From an uncultured Clostridia bacterium (GTDB lineage Bacteria; Bacillota; Clostridia; Oscillospirales; Acutalibacteraceae): a stretch of DNA of 57,524 bases. The DNA is taken from the NCBI GenBank assembly GCA_947627345.1, contig CANQVS010000013.1, positions 1-57,524 of the forward strand, written 5' to 3'. Both the position numbers and the translations under genes were made by a program. The notes beneath the pieces were generated by a model. The model was not told the origin of the DNA and ran no database searches. It saw only the letters and a program-made list of their open reading frames with translations. Every line of letters starts with the position of its first letter. Position 1 is the stretch's first letter. Below are positions 45,122 to 55,704 of this stretch, piece by piece.

Positions 45122-45838
45122 CTAATTTTCCGCTCTTTTCTGTTTCAATAAAACATATCCCTCAAACAAATCCAAGTCTTCCTTGGTTGTAATTTTAATA
45201 TTTGTCTGACTTCCTTTTGAAAAATAAATCGTTTTTCCCAGCGCGTACATCATAGTTGTAGTATGCGGTTCAACTCTGTCTATTACTCCTGTTTCTACGC
45301 CCTCTTTATATAAATCATATACAAATTTATATTTAAAAGCGTGAGGCGAGTTCATACACGCAACCGTATCTCTGTCAATCCATTTTGTTGATTTCGTTTC
45401 ATCGTCCTTTATTCCCGAAAGCAAAAAGAAATCTGTAGTTGAGATAGCGTTTCCTTTTTCTTTGCATACTTTGATTGCGTCGGAAATAATTTCAGCCTCA
45501 ACAAACGGCGACGCTCCGAAATGTATCAAAACAATATCGTTATCGTCCGCTTTATCTTTCAGATTATTCACGCCGTTCATAACAGAGCCCTGAAATGTAC
45601 TTCCGCCTTCGGTTATCCACTTAACCTTTTTTAAGCCGTACCTCTTTACCATTTCTTTAAGATAGTCGATATGACTTTTTACGCAGACAATCTCAATTGC
45701 GTCTATTTCAGGGTGGGAATCAAATTTTTCTATAGTGTACGCAAGCACGGGCTTGTCCAAAATTTCTATAAATTGCTTTGGGCGGTCGGCTCCGACTCTT
45801 GAACCCACTCCTCCCGCAAGAATTACCGCAATATTCAT
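45122..45838 (-). CDS. IspD/TarI-like cytidylyltransferase
   Basis: 238 residues. The N-terminal ILAGGVGSRVGADRPKQF is the CTP-binding signature of IspD and of TarI (ribitol-5-phosphate cytidylyltransferase). The lic neighbourhood and the segments TTDFFLLSGIKDDE and KITTKEDL favour a TarI-like role in making a CDP-polyol for the surface polymer rather than isoprenoid synthesis. The partner reductase TarJ is not adjacent. The ATG overlaps the stop of the preceding gene by one base. Confidence 0.75.
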   Translation of the reverse strand: MNIAVILAGGVGSRVGADRPKQFIEILDKPVLAYTIEKFDSHPEIDAIEIVCVKSHIDYLKEMVKRYGLKKVKWITEGGSTFQGSVMNGVNNLKDKADDNDIVLIHFGASPFVEAEIISDAIKVCKEKGNAISTTDFFLLSGIKDDETKSTKWIDRDTVACMNSPHAFKYKFVYDLYKEGVETGVIDRVEPHTTTMMYALGKTIYFSKGSQTNIKITTKEDLDLFEGYVLLKQKRAEN

Positions 45839-47445
45839 TACTTTCCAAACTCCCAGTTTTTAAATCTTTCGGGGTGCTCGTACATCTCAAACGCCGCTTT
45901 GCAAAAACGTTTGCAGTTTTTATAGGCGGCAAGCATAAAGAACCCGTCATCCTCAAAAATACTTCCTTTAAACAGTCCCCAGGATAGCCAGTAAAGAGAG
46001 TCAATTCCGAAATAACCTATATAATGGCGGTACTCTTCAAATGTTAAATCACGTCCAAAATATGCTTTGAGATAACGGTTTACATTAGCGTCATCCAAAT
46101 CATAGCGTGTTACCATACCTGAAACATCGTTTGCAATATCGGATACCGCGCTGAACTCCCAGTCAATCATATAAATTTCTCCGCTTTTTGTAAACAGATA
46201 GTTAGGAGAATAAATATCGCCGTGGCTTAAAACATCAGGAAAATTATCAGCTTTTACATAAACTTTAAGACGGTCTACGTCCGATATAATATCCTTGAAT
46301 TCTTCAAATAAATCTCCCTTTGTCTTGCAGGCGAGTCCGATAAGACGCTTTGCCTCATCTACACAATCAAAATAACGTACTGTTTCAAACTCGCAGGAAT
46401 GAAGAATACGAAGATACTCGCAAACCTGTTCGAGCTGTCTGTCGTTGTGTTCAAGGTCGGTTTCAACCGTGTCGTCGATAAAGTGAGAAATTTTCCAGCC
46501 CTTTACGTCTATATGGATTAATGTTTTGTCAATTCCAAGTTTCTTAGCCTTATTCTGGGAATAAACCTCGGACTCGCGGTTTATTATATTTTCAGCGCTT
46601 CCGCCCGGATGACGGTACACATAGGTTTTACCGTCAACGTCAAACTTAAAGGAAACGTTTGTTAATCCCTTTTGTATAATTTCAATATTTTTTATATCGT
46701 TAGGTCCGCACTCTAAAACATCGCAGATATTTCTTACAATCTGCGAATCGATATTTAAAAGAAAATCCTTGTCAAACTCTCTAAGGTCTGTAATCGAGTT
46801 AAATTCACGGACGTTTTCATCATCATAAAACTTAGCAAACATTGTAAGCTCACGGATATGGCGCGCGTAAAATTCTTCCCAAAACATATTTTGTATGCCG
46901 AAATCATTAATCTCTTTTTCCATAAGCTTAACGAACTTTTTGGAAAAGCTCTCGCTGAAAAACGCGTGTCCTATCATACAATTGGAGTTTCCCTTTCCAA
47001 CGTGAAAATCGGTAATTACGCCGATATCGCTTATATCTACGGCAAACTCACGAAATTCACCCGATTTATATGTGCATGCTCTGTATGAATTTTCAGGTTC
47101 TTCAAGAAAAGGGTTGTCCACAAAATAATGGTCGGAACAGCAGATATAGGAATTTTTCAAAACATCTTTAACCGCGTACAGAGAATTAATATTACCCTTA
47201 TTGTTAAAAGTATTATTAATTACAAAATTTACACCGTATTTTTCCTCAAGATAAAAGAATTTTTCTTTCATATAACCCACTACGAGGTAAATTTCGTTAA
47301 CTCCGGCTTCTCTCAATTGATTAATTTGGCGCTCGATAAGCACTTCGCCCTGTACTTTAAATAAGCCTTTCGGCATTTCATATGTTAACGGAGCAAATCT
47401 TTGAGAACGTCCCGCCGCTAAAATAATTGCGTTATCAACCTTCAT
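45838..47445 (-). CDS. LicC-LicA fusion: phosphocholine cytidylyltransferase and choline kinase
   Basis: 535 residues in two enzymes. Residues 1-about 235 are a nucleotidyltransferase (IILAAGRSQRFAPLT, MPKGLFKVQGEVLIERQI). Residues about 245-535 are a choline/aminoglycoside-type kinase with GLTNVSFKFDVDGKTYVYR, the catalytic loop LSHGDIYSPNYLF and metal motif IDWEFS. One polypeptide would thus phosphorylate choline and form CDP-choline, feeding LicD. Ethanolamine or another amino-alcohol is possible. SD GGAGG precedes the ATG. First gene of the cassette. Confidence 0.85.
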   Translation of the reverse strand: MKVDNAIILAAGRSQRFAPLTYEMPKGLFKVQGEVLIERQINQLREAGVNEIYLVVGYMKEKFFYLEEKYGVNFVINNTFNNKGNINSLYAVKDVLKNSYICCSDHYFVDNPFLEEPENSYRACTYKSGEFREFAVDISDIGVITDFHVGKGNSNCMIGHAFFSESFSKKFVKLMEKEINDFGIQNMFWEEFYARHIRELTMFAKFYDDENVREFNSITDLREFDKDFLLNIDSQIVRNICDVLECGPNDIKNIEIIQKGLTNVSFKFDVDGKTYVYRHPGGSAENIINRESEVYSQNKAKKLGIDKTLIHIDVKGWKISHFIDDTVETDLEHNDRQLEQVCEYLRILHSCEFETVRYFDCVDEAKRLIGLACKTKGDLFEEFKDIISDVDRLKVYVKADNFPDVLSHGDIYSPNYLFTKSGEIYMIDWEFSAVSDIANDVSGMVTRYDLDDANVNRYLKAYFGRDLTFEEYRHYIGYFGIDSLYWLSWGLFKGSIFEDDGFFMLAAYKNCKRFCKAAFEMYEHPERFKNWEFGK

Positions 47446-47462
47446 AGTCCGACCTCCGACAA

Positions 47463-47490
47463 TGTAAAATATATTTCATATTATTTTACA
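47463..47490. promoter_or_regulatory. Inverted repeat overlapping the lic promoter
   Basis: TGTAAAATA and its complement TATTTTACA, 9-bp arms 10 bp apart, cover the -10 of the lic promoter. A repressor dimer site is plausible; no regulator gene is adjacent. Confidence 0.45.
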
Positions 47491-47511
47491 CTATATTCCA
47501 TCAATATTCAA
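47483..47511 (-). promoter_or_regulatory. Promoter of the lic cassette
   Basis: -35 TTGAAT (47506-47511), 17-bp spacer, -10 TAAAAT (47483-47488), about 35 bp before the ATG. Confidence 0.65.
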
Positions 47512-47532
47512 TTCTTTTTACAAGAATGTAAT

Positions 47533-47558
47533 AAAAAAGTGAGGGCAAAAGCCCTCAC
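47533..47558 (-). terminator. Terminator of the spoIIIA operon
   Basis: Perfect 8-bp stem GTGAGGGC/GCCCTCAC, 4-nt loop, then TTTTTT on the minus strand, right after spoIIIAH. Confidence 0.92.
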
Positions 47559-47562
47559 GCTG

Positions 47563-48117
47563 TCAAACGGTTACTATTGTGATTTTATCAAATCCTATAT
47601 TCGCAACAGATTGTACAGTTGATTTTACAAGAATCGGTTTCATTTTCTTTAGCTCTTTCTTTAAAACAGTAACTGTACATCCGCTTTCGTTTATGTAGCA
47701 CAGACAATTTGAAAATCCCTTTGCTTTCAGAGTTGTTTCAATAGTGTCCTGAAGTGTAAAATTCTTTATAACTCCTGCTACATTCGACTGAGCCTCGGTT
47801 TTTTCCCCTTCAGAGGAAGAATCCACATCTAAAACCTCCGACGCGGTATCTATAATTTTATCCTGCGTCGTGTCACGAGTTGTTTTTGCAGACGCGAAAA
47901 ACTGCTTTTGCTTTTTTGTAAGCTTTGGTGATTCTTTCACCTTATTATTTGATGTCTTCTTTGCGGCGGATGTAGCAACGGTTGCATTGACAAATTTACT
48001 CTCTCCCAAAGTTTTTGATACCGCTTGAGGTGTTGAAAGACTCCAGTTAAGATATACCGCTGCGCCGAGAGCAACTACAAGAGTTGCCGCCAAAAACTGT
48101 TTTTTAAACTTTTTCAT
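47563..48117 (-). CDS. spoIIIAH: Stage III sporulation protein AH
   Basis: 184 residues. One N-terminal membrane helix (about 7-27), a variable linker and a C-terminal ring-building domain (GFSNCLCYINESGCTVTVL) of the YscJ/FliF-like type. In the mother cell membrane it meets forespore SpoIIQ to form the intercellular channel. Last gene of the eight-gene operon; SD GAGGT precedes the ATG. Confidence 0.9.
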   Translation of the reverse strand: MKKFKKQFLAATLVVALGAAVYLNWSLSTPQAVSKTLGESKFVNATVATSAAKKTSNNKVKESPKLTKKQKQFFASAKTTRDTTQDKIIDTASEVLDVDSSSEGEKTEAQSNVAGVIKNFTLQDTIETTLKAKGFSNCLCYINESGCTVTVLKKELKKMKPILVKSTVQSVANIGFDKITIVTV

Positions 48118-48126
48118 AATTTACCT

Positions 48127-48555
48127 CTATTCTTCTAATTTTGTTACACATACTTTAGCCGCTGAAATATTCAGGGCTTTTGTTACTATTTCGGTTACAC
48201 GAGCAACTACAACGGAATCATCACCTCCGCTGCAGGCGACGACTATGCCTCTGATTTTCGGTTCTATCTCTTTTGTTTTTGTTGAACTGTTTTGCAGGTA
48301 TACGCCCTCAACGGAATTTTCAATCGTTAAAAGCACAGATGCGTTTCCGACGCCCTCTACCATTGAGAGCATTTCGGTTATGGAACTTTGCATTTGCTCC
48401 TTATATTCGGAAACATTGTTTGATATGCCGTTCCCCTCGGGCAATTCAAAAAAAGATGAGAGAAATATCAAAGCGATTCCGAGCACACCGCTTATTATAA
48501 TTATTCGTTTTATTTTTTCATCAGCAAAAAGTCGTTTAAAATCCGGCTTTTTCAT
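48127..48555 (-). CDS. spoIIIAG: Stage III sporulation protein AG
   Basis: 142 residues. One membrane helix (about 17-35), then a ring-building domain with SMVEGVGNASVLLTIE and a C-terminus KALNISAAKVCVTKLEE. AG forms a large multimeric ring in the channel. The ATG is preferred because GGTGA lies 7 nt upstream; a GTG two codons earlier overlaps the spoIIIAF stop and is the alternative. Confidence 0.93.
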   Translation of the reverse strand: MKKPDFKRLFADEKIKRIIIISGVLGIALIFLSSFFELPEGNGISNNVSEYKEQMQSSITEMLSMVEGVGNASVLLTIENSVEGVYLQNSSTKTKEIEPKIRGIVVACSGGDDSVVVARVTEIVTKALNISAAKVCVTKLEE

Positions 48556-48557
48556 TT

Positions 48558-49031
48558 TCACGTCACCAACAATTCAGGAGTAGTTTCAAATTTAGTTTCG
48601 GTAAGAGATATTATATCGGAACTGTTTTTAACTTCGCTTTTATCAATATATATGCAGATACGTTCTATATATATTCCCGATTTATCGCTTGAATTAAGAG
48701 TTATTTCGGCGGTTTTAACCTTATAGCCCTTACTTAGAAGATATGAAACGAGGGAACTTTCAAGCTTCGACTTCGTTTCGGTTAAAAGCGCTTTTTCATA
48801 GGCTTCGTCGGCAGATGCCGAAAACTCATCATTAAGCTTCGGTATATCAAAATCAATCGTAAAACCAGATACCGCGTTCTTTATCGGAACAATCATACAG
48901 CACAGAATAAAAACGCCGATAACCGCATTCATAACACGTTTTGTACTTCCCTGCGGTACTATTACGGTTACAAGCGAGCAGGCTATCGCTACGGCGCAAA
49001 TCACGGCTGTTACGGAAGCAACGGCGCTCAT
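48558..49031 (-). CDS. spoIIIAF: Stage III sporulation protein AF
   Basis: 157 residues: two N-terminal membrane helices (about 5-25 and 34-52, the latter MNAVIGVFILCCMIVPIKNA) and a soluble domain related to the AG/AH ring fold. The ATG overlaps the AE stop (ATGA) with AGGAGG upstream. Confidence 0.9.
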   Translation of the reverse strand: MSAVASVTAVICAVAIACSLVTVIVPQGSTKRVMNAVIGVFILCCMIVPIKNAVSGFTIDFDIPKLNDEFSASADEAYEKALLTETKSKLESSLVSYLLSKGYKVKTAEITLNSSDKSGIYIERICIYIDKSEVKNSSDIISLTETKFETTPELLVT

Positions 49032-50149
49032 CCCCAACCTCCTAACAAAATTACAACTGCGGTAGAGATAATAAAAATTGACATTATGCAGAGGATAACC
49101 GCAAAAATCGTAGTTACTACGGTATTTACCGCCTCAAGCAAAAAACAGGGTTCTCTAAGTCCCATTACCTCGCCTACGGTTTTTGAGAGTCCAAGGGTTA
49201 AAATCCAGAAAACCGACTGCAAAACAGTTGGAAGATAAACAGCGATTAATGCTATAATCGCAATTATTCCGACTCCCGATTTTAAAAGTCCGAAAGAACC
49301 TTGTACGGTTCTGTATGCCTCTGAAAGCGCGGAGCCTACAATCGGAACAAAGCTTGACAGAGAAAACCTTACGGCGCGCGATGAAACGCTGTCAGCCCCC
49401 ATTGAGATTATTTGCTTAAAACCTAAAACCGCGGTAAAAATGCTCATTGAAAAAGCGAGTATCCATTTTGTAATTTTTGAAATATAGCGTACAATTCCGC
49501 TTAAATTTATATTGGGTGAAACTGAGGACGCCACGCTTACGGCAAGAAATATTTTCATAAAAGGAGCAATAATGTCAGAGGCAATACGGGTAACCGCCTG
49601 TCCAGAAAAAAGCATAATGCTGTAGTAGCCTGCACCGCTTGCTATCTGACCCGATATGCTCATAGCAAGAACCATAAGAGGTATGTACGAAAGCATAAAA
49701 TTCGCAGAAATTTTTATAACTTCTACGGCGGAAGTTATAAAACCTGTCAGCGGAATTACTAATGCAACACTTATACAAAGCGTTACGCAGATTGACAACA
49801 CAGGCTGCAAGCTTCCTTCAAGAGTGGTTTTAACACCGTATAAAATTGAGTATAAAAGTATTATAGCTATTACTGCGGTAAATGCTTTAAGAGGGGTTTT
49901 GCTCTGCTCTCCCGCTGTATTTAAAACTTCCGACAATATATTACTCAGGCTTAAATTTTCAAGAGCGGAATAATCGAATCCGTCAAGTCCAATATCATTT
50001 AAGGATTTTTTTGTATCGTCAGGCAAAGAATCCAAAGCCTCATCAGCTTTATATTCCTTTATAAAGTCGTTATATGTATCGGCACTTGCGGGAAAAACGG
50101 ACATCATAACTATGAAGAAAACGAAAACAAAAACTAATATTTTTTTCAT
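49028..50149 (-). CDS. spoIIIAE: Stage III sporulation protein AE
   Basis: 373 residues with a signal-like N-terminus ending near PASA and six to eight membrane segments. The family stretches LKAFTAVIAIILLYSILYG, FSLSSFVPIVGSALSEAYRT and LREPCFLLEAVNTV are visible. It is the large permease-like membrane component of the channel. Overlaps AD by 4 nt. Confidence 0.96.
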   Translation of the reverse strand: MKKILVFVFVFFIVMMSVFPASADTYNDFIKEYKADEALDSLPDDTKKSLNDIGLDGFDYSALENLSLSNILSEVLNTAGEQSKTPLKAFTAVIAIILLYSILYGVKTTLEGSLQPVLSICVTLCISVALVIPLTGFITSAVEVIKISANFMLSYIPLMVLAMSISGQIASGAGYYSIMLFSGQAVTRIASDIIAPFMKIFLAVSVASSVSPNINLSGIVRYISKITKWILAFSMSIFTAVLGFKQIISMGADSVSSRAVRFSLSSFVPIVGSALSEAYRTVQGSFGLLKSGVGIIAIIALIAVYLPTVLQSVFWILTLGLSKTVGEVMGLREPCFLLEAVNTVVTTIFAVILCIMSIFIISTAVVILLGGWG

Positions 50150-50541
50150 ACTCCGCCTCCCGCAAGAGAAAGCACGGTACTTAAAACGTCTTTGTAAAGG
50201 GGAATTGCCGTTACAAGAACGAGCACTTTTCCCGCAATTGAAATATTGTTGGCGAGGGCACGCTGTCCTGCGTCAACACAACAGTCAACAGCAAACTCAC
50301 TTATAAAGCAAAGACCGATTACCTTTAATAAAATTGTCACATATGAGAACTCGACAGAAGCAGTCGAAAGGATATTTCGCACTGTTTCAAAAAGAGAAGA
50401 AATATTAAGTAAAACGGACAGGAAAATTATAATACAACCGATTACGGTTATTATAAACGCAATCTCGGAATTGTACCGTCGTATTGAAATTGACAATACA
50501 GCCGTTAAAATTCCGACAAAACAAATGGCAAGAATATTCAT
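50146..50541 (-). CDS. spoIIIAD: Stage III sporulation protein AD
   Basis: 131 residues with four membrane segments. The segment KVIGLCFISEFAVDCCVDAG is the family signature, with a related region in AC. Its ATG shares a base with the AC stop. Confidence 0.95.
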   Translation of the reverse strand: MNILAICFVGILTAVLSISIRRYNSEIAFIITVIGCIIIFLSVLLNISSLFETVRNILSTASVEFSYVTILLKVIGLCFISEFAVDCCVDAGQRALANNISIAGKVLVLVTAIPLYKDVLSTVLSLAGGGV

Positions 50542-50735
50542 TAAAGCCCGAAAAGCTGTTTAATTGTGCCGAAAAGATTGCTTATCTGGGTCACAAGCAT
50601 TGAAAGAACAACAATTAAACCCGCTAAAGTTGTCAACATTGCCTGTTCCTCGCGGCCGCTCCTTATCAGCAGTTGGTTTAAAACCGCAACAATTATTCCG
50701 ATTGCGGCAATTTTAAATATCATATCTACGTCCAT
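50541..50735 (-). CDS. spoIIIAC: Stage III sporulation protein AC
   Basis: 64 residues, two membrane helices, with IGIIVAVLNQLLIRSGREEQ in the conserved position between them. Small size is normal for the family. 17 nt after AB. Confidence 0.95.
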   Translation of the reverse strand: MDVDMIFKIAAIGIIVAVLNQLLIRSGREEQAMLTTLAGLIVVLSMLVTQISNLFGTIKQLFGL

Positions 50736-50752
50736 ATTTTCCAGTCCTTTTT

Positions 50753-51241
50753 TTATAATAACAATAGTGCAACAGCCAAGCCCGCAAACAGTCCGAGGAG
50801 CTTTGAAAGCTTGGATTTTTGATTTAATTCTAAATTAGAATTATCTAAATTCGATTTAATCAGCTCCTTATATAAATTTATATGGTTTAGCTGTCCCTCT
50901 ATATCGGTTGTTCCGAGCATACGTCCGAACTCATACAACAAGTTATAATCATCTTTTTTCAAAGCATAGGATTTCGGAATATTTTCTATACAGTCAGCCC
51001 AGTAAGATGAAAAGCTGTCGCAGGTATCCCTTGCAAAAATTTTTGATATAAAATCAGGCGAGCAAGATTTTACGAGGGGGATAATTTCACTGCTGTTGTA
51101 TCTTATATTTGTTTCCAAAGTCGATAGAAAATCCCTAAACGAGGCTAAAAAATCACGTCTCAGCTTTAATCTCAAACTAAAATAATATCCTACAAAAAAA
51201 CAGCATAATACAATTAATATAATTCCTATGTATTTAAGCAT
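50753..51241 (-). CDS. spoIIIAB: Stage III sporulation protein AB
   Basis: 162 residues, an N-terminal membrane helix, a helical body with LRRDFLASFRDFLSTLETNI and a C-terminal helix ending GLFAGLAVALLLL, similar in layout to type II secretion GspF-like proteins. Overlaps AA by 8 nt. Confidence 0.9.
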   Translation of the reverse strand: MLKYIGIILIVLCCFFVGYYFSLRLKLRRDFLASFRDFLSTLETNIRYNSSEIIPLVKSCSPDFISKIFARDTCDSFSSYWADCIENIPKSYALKKDDYNLLYEFGRMLGTTDIEGQLNHINLYKELIKSNLDNSNLELNQKSKLSKLLGLFAGLAVALLLL

Positions 51242-52157
51242 AAAGCTCTTCTCCGTTTAAAATCTCACAAACTTGTCCGACTTCTTTCCTGTCTTTTAAA
51301 AATACAAATGTGTTAAAACATTTGCTTTCCACAAGCGGTTTTAACGACGGTTTGTTTAAAAGCTCAAATCTGTCTTTACAATGGGCGGAAGCAATTACAG
51401 ACGCTCCGCTCTTTAAAGCGTTTTCAATCGGGATACAGTCGCCCTCGCCTATTTCATCGCAGATAATAATATCGGGCGACATACACCTGACGGCGTGTTC
51501 AAATCCGTCGCGTTTACTGTAGGAGGTGAAAACATCCGATAAACCGATATCAAACTGCGCCTCACCCCTGTAGCAGGAGGCAAGCTCACATCTGGTATCC
51601 ACCACGGAAACTTTATTATCAAACGATAATATACGGGCTAAATCACGCAGAATTGTCGTTTTACCGCTACAGGGCGCACCGCAAATTAAAACTCCTTTAT
51701 GTATATCTTTTATTTTTTCAATTAAAGGTTTTGAACAATCAATTACTTCGCTTGCGATACGGATATTAATTGAGCTTATATCACGGATATTGTAAATTAT
51801 ACCCTCCTTATTAAGAGCAGTTCCGCAAATTCCCGCGCGGTTACCGCCGTATAAAGTAATAAATCCGTTTACAATTTCATTCTGCTTTGAATATACGGAG
51901 AAGTTGCAGATATTTGAAAATGTTTCGTTTATATCGGGTTTTGTTACTTTAATTAAATTACTTTGATAATCTGCGGTAAGTTTAAAATTTTCCGCTATAA
52001 AAAAGCGGTTATCAGGAGTGTATAAGGTAAGCGGTTTATTAACCCGCAGATGAATTTCCTGAATATTATCAGGTAATTTCGTAACATTACTTACGGCATT
52101 TCTTAATGCGAACGGTAAAGAAGCCAAAGCGTTTTTTAAATTCTTTATATAGTTCAT
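51234..52157 (-). CDS. spoIIIAA: Stage III sporulation protein AA (ATPase)
   Basis: 307 residues. A secretion-type ATPase that energises the channel: Walker A GAPCSGKTTILRDLARI, Walker B-like SPDIIICDEIGEGDC, and ALKSGASVIASAHCKDRFEL. The ATG gives a protein of family length. A TTG eight codons earlier is the alternative; neither has a recognisable SD. Only about 23 nt separate the ATG from the last terminator of the upstream unit, and a sigma-E-like promoter just there suggests an mRNA with almost no leader. Confidence 0.94.
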   Translation of the reverse strand: MNYIKNLKNALASLPFALRNAVSNVTKLPDNIQEIHLRVNKPLTLYTPDNRFFIAENFKLTADYQSNLIKVTKPDINETFSNICNFSVYSKQNEIVNGFITLYGGNRAGICGTALNKEGIIYNIRDISSINIRIASEVIDCSKPLIEKIKDIHKGVLICGAPCSGKTTILRDLARILSFDNKVSVVDTRCELASCYRGEAQFDIGLSDVFTSYSKRDGFEHAVRCMSPDIIICDEIGEGDCIPIENALKSGASVIASAHCKDRFELLNKPSLKPLVESKCFNTFVFLKDRKEVGQVCEILNGEELYA

Positions 52158-52162
52158 AGTAA

Positions 52163-52191
52163 GATATATGTGGACAGGCAAAAAAATATGC
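52163..52191 (-). promoter_or_regulatory. Sigma-E-like promoter of the spoIIIA operon
   Basis: On the minus strand GCATATT (52185-52191) and CATATATC (52163-52170) are 14 bp apart, close to the sigma-E consensus (-35 with ATATT, -10 CATACAAT). spoIIIA is a sigma-E operon in Bacillus. The -10 ends 5 nt before the ATG, so transcription would begin at or next to the start codon. Confidence 0.5.
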
Positions 52192-52207
52192 CTTATAAAA
52201 AGGCATA
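52180..52207 (-). terminator. Second terminator after ligA
   Basis: Short stem TATGCC/GGCATA with a 9-nt loop, then seven T on the minus strand. It overlaps the proposed sigma-E -35. Confidence 0.65.
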
Positions 52208-52232
52208 AAAAAGGCGATGAAAACCATCGCCT
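52207..52232 (-). terminator. First terminator after ligA
   Basis: Stem AGGCGATG/CATCGCCT with a 5-nt loop, then TTTTT on the minus strand. With the next hairpin it forms a tandem terminator insulating spoIIIA from ligA. Confidence 0.88.
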
Positions 52233-52245
52233 GAAAATTTATAAA

Positions 52246-54808
<2,563 letters not shown>

Positions 54809-54818
54809 TTTTTACACC

Positions 54819-55370
54819 TCACATCAGGTTTTTATCATATACGGCTCTTTCCCCTCCGATAAATTTCGGACGGGTCCGAGCGCATATTACGTTCGCCTCA
54901 CCGATTTTATTATTTTCCATTTTAAGCGGAACGGCTACCTCTTTAAGGTGCATACCGATAAGCGTTCCGCCAATATCAACCCCCGCGTCGGCTCTTATAT
55001 GCTCAACGAGTACGGGTGAGTTGAAAAGTCTGTAGGCTGTTGTAGCGCTGCTTCCTCCCGCTTTTGGCTGTGGGATTGCGTTTACGGCCTCAAGATTATG
55101 CTTTTCGGCATATTCTTTTTCCACTACCAAAGCACGTCCTAAATGCTCGCAGCATTGCGCGGCTAAATAAATTCCTTTTTCTTTCAAATAAGGATAAAAA
55201 GCGCTGTACATAGCCTCGGCGCAATCATACATTGAATTTGTTCCGATAAGAGAGCCTGTTACAACGCTTGTAGAACAGCCGAGAACTATTATATCTCCGC
55301 TTTTTAATTTTGATTTTTCAACAAGTTCATTAAAAACGTTATAAGTTTGAGTTTTTATTTCATCATACAT
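54819..55370 (-). CDS. YwlG/TIGR01440 family protein
   Basis: 183 residues. Patterns IIVLGCSTSVVTGSLIGTNS, GIYLAAQCCEHLGRALV and VPQPKAGGS-like NAIPQPKAGGSSATTAY mark the TIGR01440 (YwlG, DUF436) family, of unknown function though widely conserved in Firmicutes. The ATG after GGTGAG is chosen; a GTG four codons earlier lies within the SD. First gene of the unit ending with ligA. Confidence 0.9.
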   Translation of the reverse strand: MYDEIKTQTYNVFNELVEKSKLKSGDIIVLGCSTSVVTGSLIGTNSMYDCAEAMYSAFYPYLKEKGIYLAAQCCEHLGRALVVEKEYAEKHNLEAVNAIPQPKAGGSSATTAYRLFNSPVLVEHIRADAGVDIGGTLIGMHLKEVAVPLKMENNKIGEANVICARTRPKFIGGERAVYDKNLM

Positions 55371-55387
55371 TTTTCTCACCAAAGCTT

Positions 55388-55393
55388 ATTATA
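55388..55393 (-). promoter_or_regulatory. -10 box of the ywlG-like/ligA unit
   Basis: TATAAT on the minus strand, 18 bp before the ATG. No good -35 is seen at 16-18 bp, so this is weak evidence. Confidence 0.35.
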
Positions 55394-55434
55394 CAATGAA
55401 ATTTAGGAAAATAAAAGTATTTTCTAAAATTTTG

Positions 55435-55560
55435 TGGCTCTACAATAAATTTTGGGACAACAAATAAAGTCTGCATAATAAAAAGTAGAGTGGTTTGTTT
55501 GACATTAGATACTCCTTTCTGTCCGCAATAAGGTTTAAAACTCCTTATTTAACGGATTGG
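55435..55560 (-). other. Leader-like hairpin and possible IS end around a 21-codon ORF
   Basis: Beyond the surface-protein terminator there is a 270-nt gap. On the minus strand it holds a hairpin (TCCG-AATAAGG against CCTTATT-CGGA, about 55518-55556) directly before an SD and ATG. Plus-strand GGCTCTACA...TTTTGGGACAA (55437-55461) recalls the terminal repeats of ISL3-type insertion sequences. A second small hairpin ATCTTTC/GAAAGAT lies further up. No transposase is present. Confidence 0.3.
55440..55505 (-). CDS. Putative 21-residue peptide
   Basis: ATG 7 nt after GAAAGGAG, then MSNKPLYFLLCRLYLLSQNL and a final Leu before TAG. The SD is better than that of many real genes here, and the peptide is hydrophobic. 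It could be a leader peptide, a membrane microprotein, or the decayed start of a transposase-linked frame. I do not recognise it, and chance is possible. Confidence 0.3.
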   Translation of the reverse strand: MSNKPLYFLLCRLYLLSQNLL

Positions 55561-55639
55561 AGAATTTTTGTGTATCTTTCAGTTCACACTCGTATAGAAA
55601 GATGTTGTCTGTCTTTCTCTCTTGAGTAGAACAGATATT

Positions 55640-55674
55640 AAAAGTAAAGTGCGGAAGGCAATAGCCTTCCGCAC
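55640..55674 (-). terminator. Terminator of the surface-protein gene
   Basis: Perfect 11-bp stem GTGCGGAAGGC/GCCTTCCGCAC, 4-nt loop, followed by TTTACTTTT on the minus strand. Confidence 0.85.
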
Positions 55675-55704
55675 GAAAAATTTTATGGTCTTTTATTTTT
55701 AAGA

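Noticed and set aside
45122..45838. Assignment as IspD of the isoprenoid pathway
   Set aside because: The motif is shared by IspD and TarI; its place inside the lic cassette and overlap with the LicC-LicA gene favour a polymer-precursor role. ispE is far away in another unit.
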